This document shows, piece after piece, positions 6,612 to 15,531 of a stretch of 43,134 bases of DNA (position 1 is its first letter; each line of letters starts with the position of its first letter). The position numbers were made by a program, and so were the translations under genes. The notes beneath the pieces were generated by a model. The model ran no database searches. It saw nothing but the letters and a program-made list of their open reading frames with translations, and had not been told where the DNA came from. The stretch comes from Acidimicrobiia bacterium (GTDB taxonomy: Bacteria; Actinomycetota; Acidimicrobiia; Acidimicrobiales; Bin134), in assembly GCA_022827405.1 (NCBI GenBank), contig JAJDTA010000002.1:1-43134 (forward strand). The letters are read 5' to 3'.

Positions 6612-7385
6612 TTGCTGAAGATAGAAGACCACGGGCGGGTTCGGCTGCTGACCTTGGACCGCCCCGACGCGCTGAACGCCTTCAGCGAAGCCCTGTACGA
6701 CGCCACAGCCCAAGCGCTGATCGACGCTGCCGCCGATTCTGATGTGGCCGTTGTGGTGCTCACCGGGAACGGGCGGGCGTTCTGCGCCGGCACCGACCTG
6801 GTGGAGATGGGAGCTCGCAACCCCGGTGGAGACGGCATAGAGCCCGGCGTCCACGGGTTCGCGGGGATGATCGATCAGATGGACTCGTTCGCCAAGCCGT
6901 TCATCGTCGCGGTCAACGGTCTGGCCATCGGCGTGGGGACCACCATGCTGGGGTTTGCCGATCTGGCCTTCATGTCGTCTGAAGCCCGGCTGAGGTGCCC
7001 GTTCTCCAGCCTGGGGGTGGCCCCCGAAGCGGCCAGCAGCTACACCTTCCCGCTGCTGCTGGGTCGCCAGCAGGCCATGTGGACCCTGCTGAGCGCCGAA
7101 TGGATCAGTGCCGAGGAGGCTCAGGAGATGGGCCTGGTGTGGAAGGTGTGCCCGCCTGAAGAGCTGCTGGATACCACGTTGGCCCACGCCCAGAAGCTGG
7201 CTGCGCTGCCGGTGTCGTCGCTGATGGAGTCGAAGGCGCTCATCACCCACGGCTGGCACGATGGAGTGGCCGCGGCCCGGGAGCGGGAGAACGCCGCATT
7301 CAGCCGTCTGATGGGGGCGCCGGCCAACACCGAGGCCATCGCCGCCTTCATGGAGAAGCGCCCTCCCGACTTCACCGGGCTGTAA
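6612..7385 (+). CDS. enoyl-CoA hydratase/isomerase (crotonase family), second copy
   Basis: 257 aa, TTG start. GRAFCAGTDLVEMG (about 57-70) and NGLAIGVGTTMLGFADLAFM are the oxyanion-hole segments. SSLGVAPEAASSYTFPLLLG contains a Glu in the position used by delta3-delta2-enoyl-CoA isomerases (PEAASS), so isomerase activity is plausible. It is diverged from the preceding crotonase rather than a recent duplicate. The start is the TTG at 6612, which gives MLKIEDHGRVR, the normal N-terminal strand of the family. No ATG lies in range. Probably cotranscribed with the gene before it. Confidence 0.85.
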   Translation: MLKIEDHGRVRLLTLDRPDALNAFSEALYDATAQALIDAAADSDVAVVVLTGNGRAFCAGTDLVEMGARNPGGDGIEPGVHGFAGMIDQMDSFAKPFIVAVNGLAIGVGTTMLGFADLAFMSSEARLRCPFSSLGVAPEAASSYTFPLLLGRQQAMWTLLSAEWISAEEAQEMGLVWKVCPPEELLDTTLAHAQKLAALPVSSLMESKALITHGWHDGVAAARERENAAFSRLMGAPANTEAIAAFMEKRPPDFTGL

Positions 7386-7464
7386 TTGGCCTGTAGCCAC
7401 AGTTTCGGCCCTTTGCCAGCCTGCGCCTACCATCCTCCAAGCGCGCACGCCGACGGGAGGAAAT

Positions 7465-7527
7465 ATGCCTGAGGATCACTACCGCCTTCTCCCAGGTCGC
7501 GGTGTGAGAGCCGATTGGAGAATGTAA
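7465..7527 (+). CDS. 20-codon ORF ahead of the acyl-CoA ligase gene
   Basis: ATG 7465 lies 4 nt after GGGAGG (7455-7460), the best ribosome site in this part of the window. It encodes MPEDHYRLLPGRGVRADWRM and stops at TAA 7525-7527, whose last base is the A of the ligase ATG (TAATG). The first nine bases, ATGCCTGAG, are repeated at the ligase start, so the two starts may derive from a short duplication. It may be a leader peptide that feeds ribosomes into the ligase gene, or a vestigial start. Confidence 0.4.
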   Translation: MPEDHYRLLPGRGVRADWRM

Positions 7528-9092
7528 TGCCTGAGACCGATGTGCTGGGGTTCTGGAAGATCGCTGAGGCCGATCCCGAGCGCCTCGCGGTGGTAGACCC
7601 CGACTACAACGAGATCACCTACGGGGAGCTGGCCGAGCTGACCAACCGCATCGTTCACGGCCTGCGGGCTGCCGGGCTAGAAGTGGGCGATCAGGTGACC
7701 ACCGTGCTGCCCAATGGAATTGAGCAGACGGCCGTGTCCTTGGCCGCCTACCAGGGGGGCTTCTACCTCACCACGGTGAACTGGCACCTGGCCGGCCCCG
7801 AGATCGCCTACATCGTCAACGACAGCGAGACCAAGGCGTTCATCGTTCACGAGGACTTCGCCGAACAGGCCACCAGGGTGCTGGAGGAGAGCGAGGTGCC
7901 CGCCGCCAACCGTTTCTCGGTGGGCAGCATTGACGGCTTCCGCCCCTTGGCTGAGCTGGTTGACTCCCAGCCGGCCAGTCGGCCCGACGACCTCACCACC
8001 GGGTCGTTCATGTTCTACACCTCGGGCACCACCGGGCGGCCCAAGGGCGTGCGGCGGGCTCTGCCCGGCGTGCACCCCGACGAATCCGCCGCCGGCTCCG
8101 GCGGCCTGTTCATGCTGCTGGGGATCATGCCCCACCAAGGCAACGTCCACATCACCCAGGCCCCGCTGTACCACACCGCGGTGAACATCTGGACCACCAC
8201 GTCGCTGCACATGGGGCATCCCGCGGTGCTCATGGGCCGCTGGACCGCCGAAGGGGCGCTGGAGCGCATCGACCGCTACAAGGTCACTCAGAGCCACATG
8301 GTGCCCACCATGTTCCACCGCCTGCTCCAACTTCCCGACGAGGTGAAACAGCGCTACGACGTGTCGTCGCTGCGGCGCATGATCCATGCCGCCGCTCCCT
8401 GCCCAGTTGAGACCAAGCAGAAGATGCTCGATTGGTGGGGCGACTGCATCTGGGAGTACTACGCGGCCACCGAGGGCGGCGGTACCTACATCCCTCCCGA
8501 CGAGTGGCGCCAATACCCCGGCACGGTGGGCCGGCCGTGGCCGGGATCGGAGGTCATCGTGGTGGATGACGACGGCAACCGCCTGCCTCCCGGCGCGAGC
8601 GGCACCATCTACATGAAGATGCCCCAGGGACAGACCTTTGAGTACTACAAGGACAAGGAGAAGACCGACAAGGCCCGCTTGGACGAGGAGTTCTTCACCG
8701 TGGGCGACGTGGGCTATTTCAACGACGACGGTTACCTGTTCCTCAACGACCGGTCCAACGACATGATCATCGTGGGCGGGATGAACATCTACCCCGCCGA
8801 GATCGAGGGCGCCCTGCTCCAGAGCCCGCTGGTGGGCGACGCCGCGGTGTTCGGGATCCCCAACGAGGACACCGGCGAGGAGATCAAAGCGGTCATCGAG
8901 CCCGCCGCCGGTGTGGCTGCCGACGACGGCACCCGGGGGGCCATCATGGCGTTCCTCCGGGATCAGATCGCCAAGCAGAAGTGGCCCCGCTCCATCGACT
9001 TCACCGACGAGATGCCCCGCGACCCCAACGGCAAGCTCTACAAGCGCCGCCTGCGCGATCCCTACTGGGAGGGAAAGACTCGGTCAATATAG
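7527..9092 (+). CDS. acyl-CoA synthetase (AMP-forming ligase)
   Basis: 521 aa. The ATP/phosphate loop YTSGTTGRPKG is at 164-174. YYAATEGGG matches the A5 motif, GDVGYFNDDGYLFLNDR spans the A7-A8 hinge, and the A10 catalytic lysine is K502 in DPNGKLYKRR. The enzyme should adenylate a carboxylic acid and transfer it to CoA. The substrate is not determinable, but the two crotonases upstream and the catabolic content of the window favour a fatty, aromatic or steroid side-chain acid. The start could be ATG 7527 (chosen; overlaps the stop of a 20-codon ORF) or TTG 7515, four codons earlier. The transporter gene follows after 36 nt. Confidence 0.9.
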   Translation: MPETDVLGFWKIAEADPERLAVVDPDYNEITYGELAELTNRIVHGLRAAGLEVGDQVTTVLPNGIEQTAVSLAAYQGGFYLTTVNWHLAGPEIAYIVNDSETKAFIVHEDFAEQATRVLEESEVPAANRFSVGSIDGFRPLAELVDSQPASRPDDLTTGSFMFYTSGTTGRPKGVRRALPGVHPDESAAGSGGLFMLLGIMPHQGNVHITQAPLYHTAVNIWTTTSLHMGHPAVLMGRWTAEGALERIDRYKVTQSHMVPTMFHRLLQLPDEVKQRYDVSSLRRMIHAAAPCPVETKQKMLDWWGDCIWEYYAATEGGGTYIPPDEWRQYPGTVGRPWPGSEVIVVDDDGNRLPPGASGTIYMKMPQGQTFEYYKDKEKTDKARLDEEFFTVGDVGYFNDDGYLFLNDRSNDMIIVGGMNIYPAEIEGALLQSPLVGDAAVFGIPNEDTGEEIKAVIEPAAGVAADDGTRGAIMAFLRDQIAKQKWPRSIDFTDEMPRDPNGKLYKRRLRDPYWEGKTRSI

Positions 9093-9128
9093 GGGCGGGC
9101 GGGTAGTAGCCGAGGACTGGTAGCGCTG

Positions 9129-10739
9129 ATGGCCCGCTTATTCAATCCAGAGTTGGTGGAGCCGGAGGACCTCGCCCCCCGCCAGGTTCACATCATCATG
9201 GTCGCCCTGATGACCGGTATGTTTCTGGCCGCGCTGGACAACTCGGTTCTGGCCACCGCAGTGCCTACCATCGCCGGCGAGCTGGGGGGCCAGGATCAGG
9301 TGGCCTGGATCATCACGTCTTATCTGCTCACCGGCACCATCGCCACGCCGCTGATCGGGAAGCTCAGCGACATCTACGGCCGCAAGCTGGTGTTCCAGCT
9401 CACCATCGGCTTCTTCATCATCACCTCGGCACTGGCCGGCCTGTCCCAGACCATGTTGCAGCTCGTGTTGTTCCGGGCACTCCAGGGGTTGGCCGGCGGC
9501 GGCCTTCTGGCCTTGCCCATGGCCATCGTGGGCGATGTGGTGGCCCCCAACCAGCGGGGCCGCTACCAGGGCTACATCGCGGCCACATTCGGCACGGCCA
9601 GCGTGGCCGGACCGCTCATCGGCGGTTTCTTTGTCGACCACCTGAGCTGGCGCTGGGTGTTCTACGTGAATATCCCGGTGGGCCTGGCCTCGATGGCGGC
9701 CATCGCGGTTTTGTTCAACGTGCGCCTCGACGTGGTACCCCGCCCCATCGACTGGTTGGGCGCCGGGCTGTTGGTGGCGGGTTTCGGGCCCCTGCTGATC
9801 GCCCTCACCTTGGGCGGTGACGAGCTGGGGTGGGCGTCAGAGGAGATGGTGCTGATCCTGATTGCCTCGGCTGCACTGCTGGCCGGGTTCTTCTGGTGGG
9901 AGACAAGAGTCGACGACCCGATCCTTCCGCCCCGGCTGTATGCCAACGGGATCATCCGCTGGTCGATGGTGGTGATGCTGTTCATCGGTTTGGCCATGTT
10001 CGGTGCCACGCTGTTCGTGCCGGTGTTCTTGCAGATCGTCACTGGGGTGAGTGCAACGGGGTCAGGACTGAACATGATGCCCATGTTCATCGGGATCACC
10101 TTCACATCAATCCTGTCGGGGCGGCTCATTACCCGGTTCGGCCGCTACAAGGAGTTCGTGGTTTTGGGCACCACGCTCATGACCATCGGGTTGGCCCTGT
10201 TGGCTCTGTTCATGGCACGGGACACCACCCAGGTTCAGACGGGCCTCATGGTGTTCGTGATCGGGCTGGGTTTGGGAATGACCATGCCGGTGCTGATCTT
10301 GGTGGTGCAAAACGCCAGCGACCACCGCGACATCGGCATGGTGTCGGCGGCCACCAACTTCGTGCGCTCTTTGGGCGGCACAATCGGGGCCGCGGTAATG
10401 GGTGCCATCTATGCCGCCGGGTTGGATTCGGCTTTGGCGCAGAAAGTCACCCCGGCCCAGCGCGCCAGCTTGCCCGACCCGGATCGGCTGCTGGGCAGCC
10501 CCGAACAGATCAGGGCCATCGAGGACCAGGCCACTTTGGAAGCGGTGCTGGACTCCTTCGTCGTAGGCGTGCAGCGATGCTTCGTGGTGGGGGCTCCGGC
10601 AGTCGCCGCGGCGATCCTGGCTGCGCTGCTGATCAAGCAGATTCCCCTGCGAGGCCGAATACGCTCGGATGAGGAAGATGTCGGGGCGGCCGCCCTCCGG
10701 GAGTCGCCATCTTCGGTGCCATGTCCAATGGACTCCTGA
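9129..10739 (+). CDS. DHA2-family MFS drug/proton antiporter (14 TM)
   Basis: 536 aa inner-membrane protein with about fourteen hydrophobic segments. [13 protein letters not shown] in TM1 is the DHA2 motif D1 (LDxTVxNVALPxI-like). [13 protein letters not shown] is motif A between TM2 and TM3, and [22 protein letters not shown] is motif C with its trailing WRW, characteristic of EmrB/QacA exporters. It should extrude small hydrophobic compounds in exchange for protons. The C-terminal tail is hydrophilic and overlaps the cobyric acid synthase start by 19 nt, so the two genes are cotranscribed. Confidence 0.9.
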   Translation: MARLFNPELVEPEDLAPRQVHIIMVALMTGMFLAALDNSVLATAVPTIAGELGGQDQVAWIITSYLLTGTIATPLIGKLSDIYGRKLVFQLTIGFFIITSALAGLSQTMLQLVLFRALQGLAGGGLLALPMAIVGDVVAPNQRGRYQGYIAATFGTASVAGPLIGGFFVDHLSWRWVFYVNIPVGLASMAAIAVLFNVRLDVVPRPIDWLGAGLLVAGFGPLLIALTLGGDELGWASEEMVLILIASAALLAGFFWWETRVDDPILPPRLYANGIIRWSMVVMLFIGLAMFGATLFVPVFLQIVTGVSATGSGLNMMPMFIGITFTSILSGRLITRFGRYKEFVVLGTTLMTIGLALLALFMARDTTQVQTGLMVFVIGLGLGMTMPVLILVVQNASDHRDIGMVSAATNFVRSLGGTIGAAVMGAIYAAGLDSALAQKVTPAQRASLPDPDRLLGSPEQIRAIEDQATLEAVLDSFVVGVQRCFVVGAPAVAAAILAALLIKQIPLRGRIRSDEEDVGAAALRESPSSVPCPMDS

Positions 10740-12178
10740 TCCAGGGGACGGCCTCGGGCGTCGGCAAGTCCCTGCTAGTGGCGGGGTTGTGCCGTCTATT
10801 GGCTCGCTCCGGGATACGCGTCGCCCCGTTCAAGCCGCAAAACATGAGCAACGCGTCTGCGGCCTGCCCCTCAGGAGGCGAGATCGGCCGGGCCCAGGCG
10901 CTGCAAGCATTCGCCTGCGGTCTGGAACCGACAGTCGACATGAATCCGGTATTGCTCAAGCCCGAGGCTGACCATCGGGCCCAGCTCGTGGTTTCAGGCC
11001 GGGTTCGGGGGACGCTGATGTCCAGCCGATTCCGAGAAGATCGGGAGGGGCTCTTGGGCGAAGTGCTTGCCGCCTTCCAGCGACTGGTCAAACAGTACGA
11101 CTTTGTGCTGGTCGAAGGGGCGGGATCCCCGGCGGAGCCCAATCTACGGGTTGGCGACATTGCCAACATGGGATTCGCCCAGGCCGCCAGCGTGCCGGTG
11201 TGGCTGGTGGGCGACATCGACCGAGGGGGAGTTTTTGCTTCTTTGCTTGGCACCATGGATTCTCTCGATCCCCCCGACCGCCAACTGGTGGAGGCCCTGG
11301 TTGTAAACCGGTTCCGGGGGGATGCGTCACTGCTCGTAGAAGCCTGCGAATGGCTGCAAGAGCGGACTCGGCGACCGCTGCTGGGCTGCGTTCCCTATGT
11401 TGTCGATTTGGCGCTGCCCGAAGAAGACGCGCCGTATTCGCATCTGGGGGAAGCGCGCAACAGCCGGGAGCAAAACCCACCTTCCGAGTTGCGGGTAGGC
11501 GGCATCCACTATCCCCGGGCCAGCAATACCACCGACCTGGATCCGTTTGCCGCCGACCCGAGAATCGAATTCATCTGGATACCCGACGCCGAATCTCTGC
11601 GTGGACTCGACTTGGTGGTGCTGCCCGGATCCAAGGCAGTGGCCGCCGATTTGTCGTGGCTTCGTCAATACGGCTGGGTGGAGGCTCTGGAGCGCCATGT
11701 TCGCTACGGCGGTCGGGTGCTCGGACTGTGCGGTGGGCTCCAGATGCTCGGCGAGCGCATTCTTGATCCCCTTGGCATCGAGGGACCGGTGGAGACCAAA
11801 GGGCTGGGCTGGCTCCCGGTAGAAGCCGAGCTCAAGCCCGACAAGCTGGTCCGCACCGTATCCGGGCGGTCTCGGTGGCCGAGCGAGCTGGATTTCTCCG
11901 GGTACGAGATCCGCCACGGCGAGAGTCCGCCCGATCCGATGCTCCATCCCTTTGTCGCCCGGTCGGCTGACGGGCGGGTGCTGGGCACCTATGTACACGG
12001 GCTGTTCGATCGGGCTGAGTACCGCCACGCGGTGCTGGATGAGTGGCTGGGCTGGAAGGCATCTCCAGGAGAGGACTTGGAGGAACGCTGGCAGAGAGAC
12101 CTGAATCGACTGGCCGATGCCCTGCGCGACAACCTCGATCTGTCCTGGCTCGAAAATCGGGTAGGCGCGTTGGCCTGA
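10721..12178 (+). CDS. cobQ: cobyric acid synthase
   Basis: 485 aa, the normal CobQ/CbiP length. N-terminal dethiobiotin-synthetase-like domain: GTASGVGKS (9-17) P-loop, FKPQNMSN (37-44), [12 protein letters not shown] (131-142) and [14 protein letters not shown] (165-178). C-terminal class I amidotransferase domain: nucleophile C337 in [11 protein letters not shown], His in YEIRHGE (H399) and in GTYVHGLFD. It amidates the b, d, e and g side chains of adenosylcobyrinic acid diamide using glutamine. It is the only cobalamin gene in the window and its start lies within the transporter gene. Cobalamin is consistent with propionyl-CoA disposal via methylmalonyl-CoA mutase during sterol or odd-chain degradation, but that link is inference. 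Confidence 0.93.
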   Translation: MSNGLLIQGTASGVGKSLLVAGLCRLLARSGIRVAPFKPQNMSNASAACPSGGEIGRAQALQAFACGLEPTVDMNPVLLKPEADHRAQLVVSGRVRGTLMSSRFREDREGLLGEVLAAFQRLVKQYDFVLVEGAGSPAEPNLRVGDIANMGFAQAASVPVWLVGDIDRGGVFASLLGTMDSLDPPDRQLVEALVVNRFRGDASLLVEACEWLQERTRRPLLGCVPYVVDLALPEEDAPYSHLGEARNSREQNPPSELRVGGIHYPRASNTTDLDPFAADPRIEFIWIPDAESLRGLDLVVLPGSKAVAADLSWLRQYGWVEALERHVRYGGRVLGLCGGLQMLGERILDPLGIEGPVETKGLGWLPVEAELKPDKLVRTVSGRSRWPSELDFSGYEIRHGESPPDPMLHPFVARSADGRVLGTYVHGLFDRAEYRHAVLDEWLGWKASPGEDLEERWQRDLNRLADALRDNLDLSWLENRVGALA

Positions 12179-12197
12179 GCTTGAAGATCGGGTTCCG

Positions 12198-13157
12198 CTA
12201 CTTGATGGCCACTGGGTTGACCGGCGAGCCGAGCCCGCCGACGAACGGCTGGGGTGATGCCTCCAGGAAGAAGTCGTACTGGCCGTCTGCTGCGCAGTCG
12301 GCGGCTAGCTCCTCAAGGTCCCAGTTCTGGCCTTGGGTGAGGCCCATGTCCACCAGGTTCAGGCAGTGGATGGCGATGATCGCCCCTTCGAAGGCCGGGT
12401 CGTAGGGCAGCACCTCGAACACGATGTTGTCGGTGGCCACCGCGGCGATGTTGTTGTCGTAGAACCACTCGCAGGCGGTCACGCCGATGCCGGCGGAGCG
12501 CACGATCCCCATCTCGGGAATGGGCTCCCCGTAGTAGTTGTCCAGGTCGCCGGCCCTGGCGTAGGCGAACAGTCCGGTGCGGACCAAGATGATGTCGCCA
12601 GTGCGGATCTCCACCCCTTGGGCCCCAGCCGCGTTGGTCAGGTCTTCGTAGCCGATGGCGTGGCCCGGCTCCAGCACGTCTACCCCGTGGAGCTTGGCGA
12701 TGTCCAGCAGCACGCCCCGCCCGGTGAGGCTCTTGACCTGCTCGATGCCGCACACCGACGCACCCCACTCGGTGATGGTGGAGGCGTCGTGGCCGTTGTA
12801 GAGCTTGCCCCGGTACATGGCATGGCAGAGCCCATCCCAGTGGGTGGCGCATTGCAGGCCCATTGTGACCACGTCGTCGCTGGTGTGGAACATGTCGGGA
12901 TCGCCCATCATGCCGTGGTTGAGCGACACCATCGTTTTCAGCGGGTTCACCCGTCCGGGGATGACGCCGGTTTGGAGGCCGTCTTTGTGGAGGGGATAGG
13001 CCAGCGAGATGCGCTTGCCGGTGCGGATGCACTGGGCCGCCTCCTTCACCACCTCGTCGGTGAGGAAGTTGAGCGTGCCGATCTGGTCGCCCTCGCCCCA
13101 GCGCCCCCAGTTGTTGATGCGAGCGGCGATGTCCAAGACTGCTTGAGGGTATGGCAT
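12198..13157 (-). CDS. cyclase-family metal hydrolase (kynurenine formamidase-like)
   Basis: 319 aa. The putative cyclase family (PF04199) metal site is HWDGLCH (106-112; H106, D108, H112), followed by GRGVLLDIAKLHG and the segment TGDIILVRTGL. The long form with an N-terminal WGEGDQIGTLN region is common in actinobacteria. Known members hydrolyse formylkynurenine, isatin or cyclic intermediates; no substrate can be assigned. It is convergent with cobQ (19 nt apart) and divergent from an SDR gene, with 52 nt between their start codons carrying both promoters. Confidence 0.85.
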   Translation of the reverse strand: MPYPQAVLDIAARINNWGRWGEGDQIGTLNFLTDEVVKEAAQCIRTGKRISLAYPLHKDGLQTGVIPGRVNPLKTMVSLNHGMMGDPDMFHTSDDVVTMGLQCATHWDGLCHAMYRGKLYNGHDASTITEWGASVCGIEQVKSLTGRGVLLDIAKLHGVDVLEPGHAIGYEDLTNAAGAQGVEIRTGDIILVRTGLFAYARAGDLDNYYGEPIPEMGIVRSAGIGVTACEWFYDNNIAAVATDNIVFEVLPYDPAFEGAIIAIHCLNLVDMGLTQGQNWDLEELAADCAADGQYDFFLEASPQPFVGGLGSPVNPVAIK

Positions 13158-13165
13158 GGCCGTGA

Positions 13166-13171
13166 ACTCTA
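13166..13171 (-). promoter_or_regulatory. -10 box (TAGAGT) of cyclase gene
   Basis: Minus-strand TAGAGT ends 8 nt before the ATG at 13157. Part of a compact divergent promoter region shared with the SDR at 13210. Confidence 0.45.
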
Positions 13172-13197
13172 CTCTGAGCCGCGGTGAGCTGATCGGC

Positions 13198-13203
13198 TAG
13201 AAC
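13198..13203 (+). promoter_or_regulatory. -10 box (TAGAAC), leaderless start of SDR gene
   Basis: TAGAAC is followed by TTCGCC and the ATG at 13210, i.e. a 6-nt gap placing the transcription start at the A of the start codon. No ribosome-binding site is present, which agrees with a leaderless message. Confidence 0.5.
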
Positions 13204-13209
13204 TTCGCC

Positions 13210-13956
13210 ATGGGATGTCTTGATGGACGAGTAGCGATTGTGACCGGAGCGGCCCGGGGACAGGGCGAGGCCGAGGCCCGGAAGTTCGTGGAGGAGGGCG
13301 CGTTCGTGGTGATGGGCGATGTGCTCGACGAGGAGGGGGAGGTGGTAGCCGCGGAGTTGGGCGACCAGGCCGTGTATCTCCACCACGACGTGTCCTCGCC
13401 TGAGGACTGGTCCCAGGTGGTGGCCGCCGCGGTGGAGCAGGGGCCGCTGCGGGCGCTGGTGAACAACGCCGCCATCCACTGGACCGCCCCGATTGCCGAT
13501 GAGACCCCCGAGAGCCTGCGTCGCATCTGGGAGGTGAACTACTTGGGTACCTATCTGGGCATCCAGAGTGTGGCCGATCCCATGGCCGGGGCCGGCGGTG
13601 GGGGGATCGTCAACATTTCGTCTATCGCCGGCATGGAGGGAATCGCCCACCACTCGGCCTATGGGGGCACCAAGTGGGCGGTGCGGGGGCTGACCAAGGT
13701 GGCCGCCATCGAATTGGGACCCAGGGGAATCAGGGTGAATTCGATCCACCCCGGTCCGATCGAGACCGCCATGTTGTCGTCCGACCGCCACGGGCGCCCT
13801 GAGCTGTTTGGCCATGTGCCACTGCGTCGGGCCGGGGTGGCCTCTGAGGTGGCCGATCTGGCTTGCTATCTGGTGTCAGACGCCTCGTCGTACCAGACTG
13901 GCCACGAGTACATCATCGACGGGGGCTCCACCGCGGGCATCCCGATGCGAGGGTAG
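13210..13956 (+). CDS. short-chain dehydrogenase/reductase
   Basis: 248 aa classical SDR resembling 3-alpha/3-beta/20-beta-hydroxysteroid dehydrogenases. TGAARGQG is at 12-19, D37 and D40 after the second strand favour NAD(H), NNAA is at 85-88, and the catalytic S138, Y151 and K155 are present. PGPIETAML and the C-terminal GHEYIIDGGSTAG complete the fold. The GQGEAEARKFVEEGA helix is typical of actinobacterial FabG3-like hydroxysteroid enzymes, so a steroid or other secondary alcohol is a reasonable substrate. The VOC-family gene starts 5 nt after its stop, implying one transcript. Confidence 0.88.
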   Translation: MGCLDGRVAIVTGAARGQGEAEARKFVEEGAFVVMGDVLDEEGEVVAAELGDQAVYLHHDVSSPEDWSQVVAAAVEQGPLRALVNNAAIHWTAPIADETPESLRRIWEVNYLGTYLGIQSVADPMAGAGGGGIVNISSIAGMEGIAHHSAYGGTKWAVRGLTKVAAIELGPRGIRVNSIHPGPIETAMLSSDRHGRPELFGHVPLRRAGVASEVADLACYLVSDASSYQTGHEYIIDGGSTAGIPMRG

Positions 13957-13961
13957 GCATC

Positions 13962-14366
13962 ATGAGCGTTGAGGGATTCGACCATCTGGCCATCACCGTG
14001 GCCGATGTGGAGGCCACGGTGGCCTTCTACGCCGAATTACTGGGTGCTGAGCCCATGTATTTGGAGGAGTTCAGGGCCGGGAAGATGCCCATCGTGATGA
14101 TGCAGGTGGGAGCCAACCGCATCAACGTGCATCCCGCGGTCGCCCCGGCCTCCCCCCATGCCCGCCTGCCCACCCCCGGCTCGGTAGACCTGTGCTTCCG
14201 CTGGGGCGGCACCATCGCCGAAGCCCAGGCCCATCTGGCCGCCTGCGGCGTCGAGGTCATCGAAGGCCCCGCCCCCCGCCCCGCCAGCAACGGCGAACGC
14301 GGCCAGTCCGTCTACTTCCGCGACACCGACGGCAACCTCTTAGAACTGCTCACCATCATGGGCTGA
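13962..14366 (+). CDS. VOC-superfamily (glyoxalase/dioxygenase fold) protein
   Basis: 134 aa, a single VOC module pair. DHLAITVADVEATVAFYAEL (7-26) opens the first beta-alpha-beta-beta-beta unit, and VYFRDTDGNLLELL near the end carries the conserved metal-ligand Glu of the family. Such proteins include glyoxalase I, methylmalonyl-CoA epimerase and extradiol dioxygenases; length and sequence do not decide between them. The start is the ATG 5 nt after the SDR stop. It is the last gene before the defence island. Confidence 0.8.
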   Translation: MSVEGFDHLAITVADVEATVAFYAELLGAEPMYLEEFRAGKMPIVMMQVGANRINVHPAVAPASPHARLPTPGSVDLCFRWGGTIAEAQAHLAACGVEVIEGPAPRPASNGERGQSVYFRDTDGNLLELLTIMG

Positions 14367-14409
14367 GCAGCATCGAAAAGGGTGAGAAAAAGTGGTGCCA
14401 GTGAGGAAA

Positions 14410-14432
14410 GGTAGCGTCCAAGCGGCGCTACC
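14410..14432. terminator. hairpin between convergent genes
   Basis: GGTAGCG (14410-14416) pairs perfectly with CGCTACC (14426-14432) around a 9-nt loop. It lies downstream of the VOC gene and overlaps the TAG stop of the minus-strand gene ending at 14428. There is no U-run, so it would be a weak or factor-assisted terminator. Confidence 0.4.
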
Positions 14433-15468
14433 AAGTACTCGCCATCTCCTGGAGAGAGGAAACGTCCAATCCTCGGTCGTGGCACCACCACCAGGCATGG
14501 CTGCGACAAGCGGCGTCGGTCAGATCGTAAGCGTCGGTGGCTTGCTTCAGGTGGTGGACGGAGAGAAACGCCTCGGTGTGGGCATAGACGATCACACCGA
14601 GGTTCCAGCGGTCTTGATCGGCGCTGGCCCACTCCCAGGCATGGGCATAGGTCGCTGTTGCAAGATCCCTCGCCGCGGGAATCACCGTCTCATTCCAATC
14701 GCGTAGAGCCGCAGCCACCTGATCGGTCTCCGCAAGGGTTGGGTCGGGGACATTGGGGTTGTCGCGGGCGGAAAGGTAAGAGTGCAGGTTGGCGGTGTAC
14801 TGCTCCTTACCTAACAGAGCGGACTCAAGGGCAGTGTTCAAAGCACGACGGGCTGAGGCCAGCGCTGGGGGCGCGTCGGGAGGCGGCCATAACACTGGGA
14901 CCGCAGAAGCATGGGCCAATCCGAGGCCGTGCGAGCTGTAGGCAGAAGCATGGTGGGCAAACTCCATTACCGCGTGGCTGGCGAAGTGCAGGCCTGAGGG
15001 CCAGGGTGGCCCAGATTCACAGGATTCAGACAACCGGATGTTGTGGTCGTACAAAATCTCGTCTGGCGCTTCGGGCATGTCGGGGTCGTTGGCGCATTCG
15101 TCAAGAGCCAGATCCCACAAGACTGGGTATGCGCTGCGGCACAGTTCTTCGGGTTCGTAGGAGAATGCCAATCGGCCCACCATCTCCCCCAGCAATTCCC
15201 CGGCCAGGGCCACGCCGAAGTCATCGTCCGTCGATCCCGTCTCAAGACGGCGGGCATTCTGCGGGTCGCCTATCAGAGGACGGTTGTCACACGCTTGGAC
15301 AGCCAATGCCGGCATCTTGTCGCAGGCGTAGGCAACCTTGTCGGGCCACTCTGTTCGGCTGTAGTCGGCAAATGAAGCCGAGGCGGCTTCCTTCGCAGCC
15401 TCCACCAACCATCTGGGCCGAGGTGGCGAGTCAAATGTTGGGAGTATTCTCGGTGCGGTTTTATCCAT
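14428..15468 (-). CDS. uncharacterised protein co-regulated with the R-M operon
   Basis: 346 aa; I do not recognise a family. It is mostly helical by composition and rich in Ala, Asp, Glu and Trp. It has a Pro-rich N-terminus (TFDSPPRPRWLV), a CDKMPALAVQACDNRPL segment, and a Trp/His-rich C-terminal third (YAHAWEWAS, CRSHAWWWCHDRG). No signal peptide or membrane span. The ATG at 15468 is supported by a TAGGGT -10 box exactly 6 nt upstream. Further upstream lies a 16-bp element identical to one before the methyltransferase gene, so it is probably expressed with the restriction-modification system. Less GC-rich than surrounding genes, suggesting joint acquisition. Confidence 0.7.
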   Translation of the reverse strand: MDKTAPRILPTFDSPPRPRWLVEAAKEAASASFADYSRTEWPDKVAYACDKMPALAVQACDNRPLIGDPQNARRLETGSTDDDFGVALAGELLGEMVGRLAFSYEPEELCRSAYPVLWDLALDECANDPDMPEAPDEILYDHNIRLSESCESGPPWPSGLHFASHAVMEFAHHASAYSSHGLGLAHASAVPVLWPPPDAPPALASARRALNTALESALLGKEQYTANLHSYLSARDNPNVPDPTLAETDQVAAALRDWNETVIPAARDLATATYAHAWEWASADQDRWNLGVIVYAHTEAFLSVHHLKQATDAYDLTDAACRSHAWWWCHDRGLDVSSLQEMASTW

Positions 15469-15474
15469 GCCCCC

Positions 15475-15480
15475 ACCCTA
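15475..15480 (-). promoter_or_regulatory. -10 box (TAGGGT) of the unknown gene
   Basis: Minus-strand TAGGGT ends 6 nt before ATG 15468. The 16-bp shared element begins 7 nt upstream of it, at the position of a -35 plus spacer. Confidence 0.55.
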
Positions 15481-15487
15481 AGCAGGA

Positions 15488-15503
15488 GGTATGACAGTTT
15501 CTG
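15488..15503 (-). repeat. 16-bp shared promoter element, copy 1
   Basis: Minus strand CAGAAACTGTCATACC. An identical copy lies at 17536-17551 upstream of the methyltransferase gene. Relative to the predicted leaderless start it covers about -35 to -20, so it would contact sigma factor or a regulator. The two copies also flank the methyltransferase-nuclease pair, so a duplication made during insertion is the alternative. Confidence 0.65.
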
Positions 15504-15531
15504 CCTTCACTGATCTAGCCGACCAACGAAC

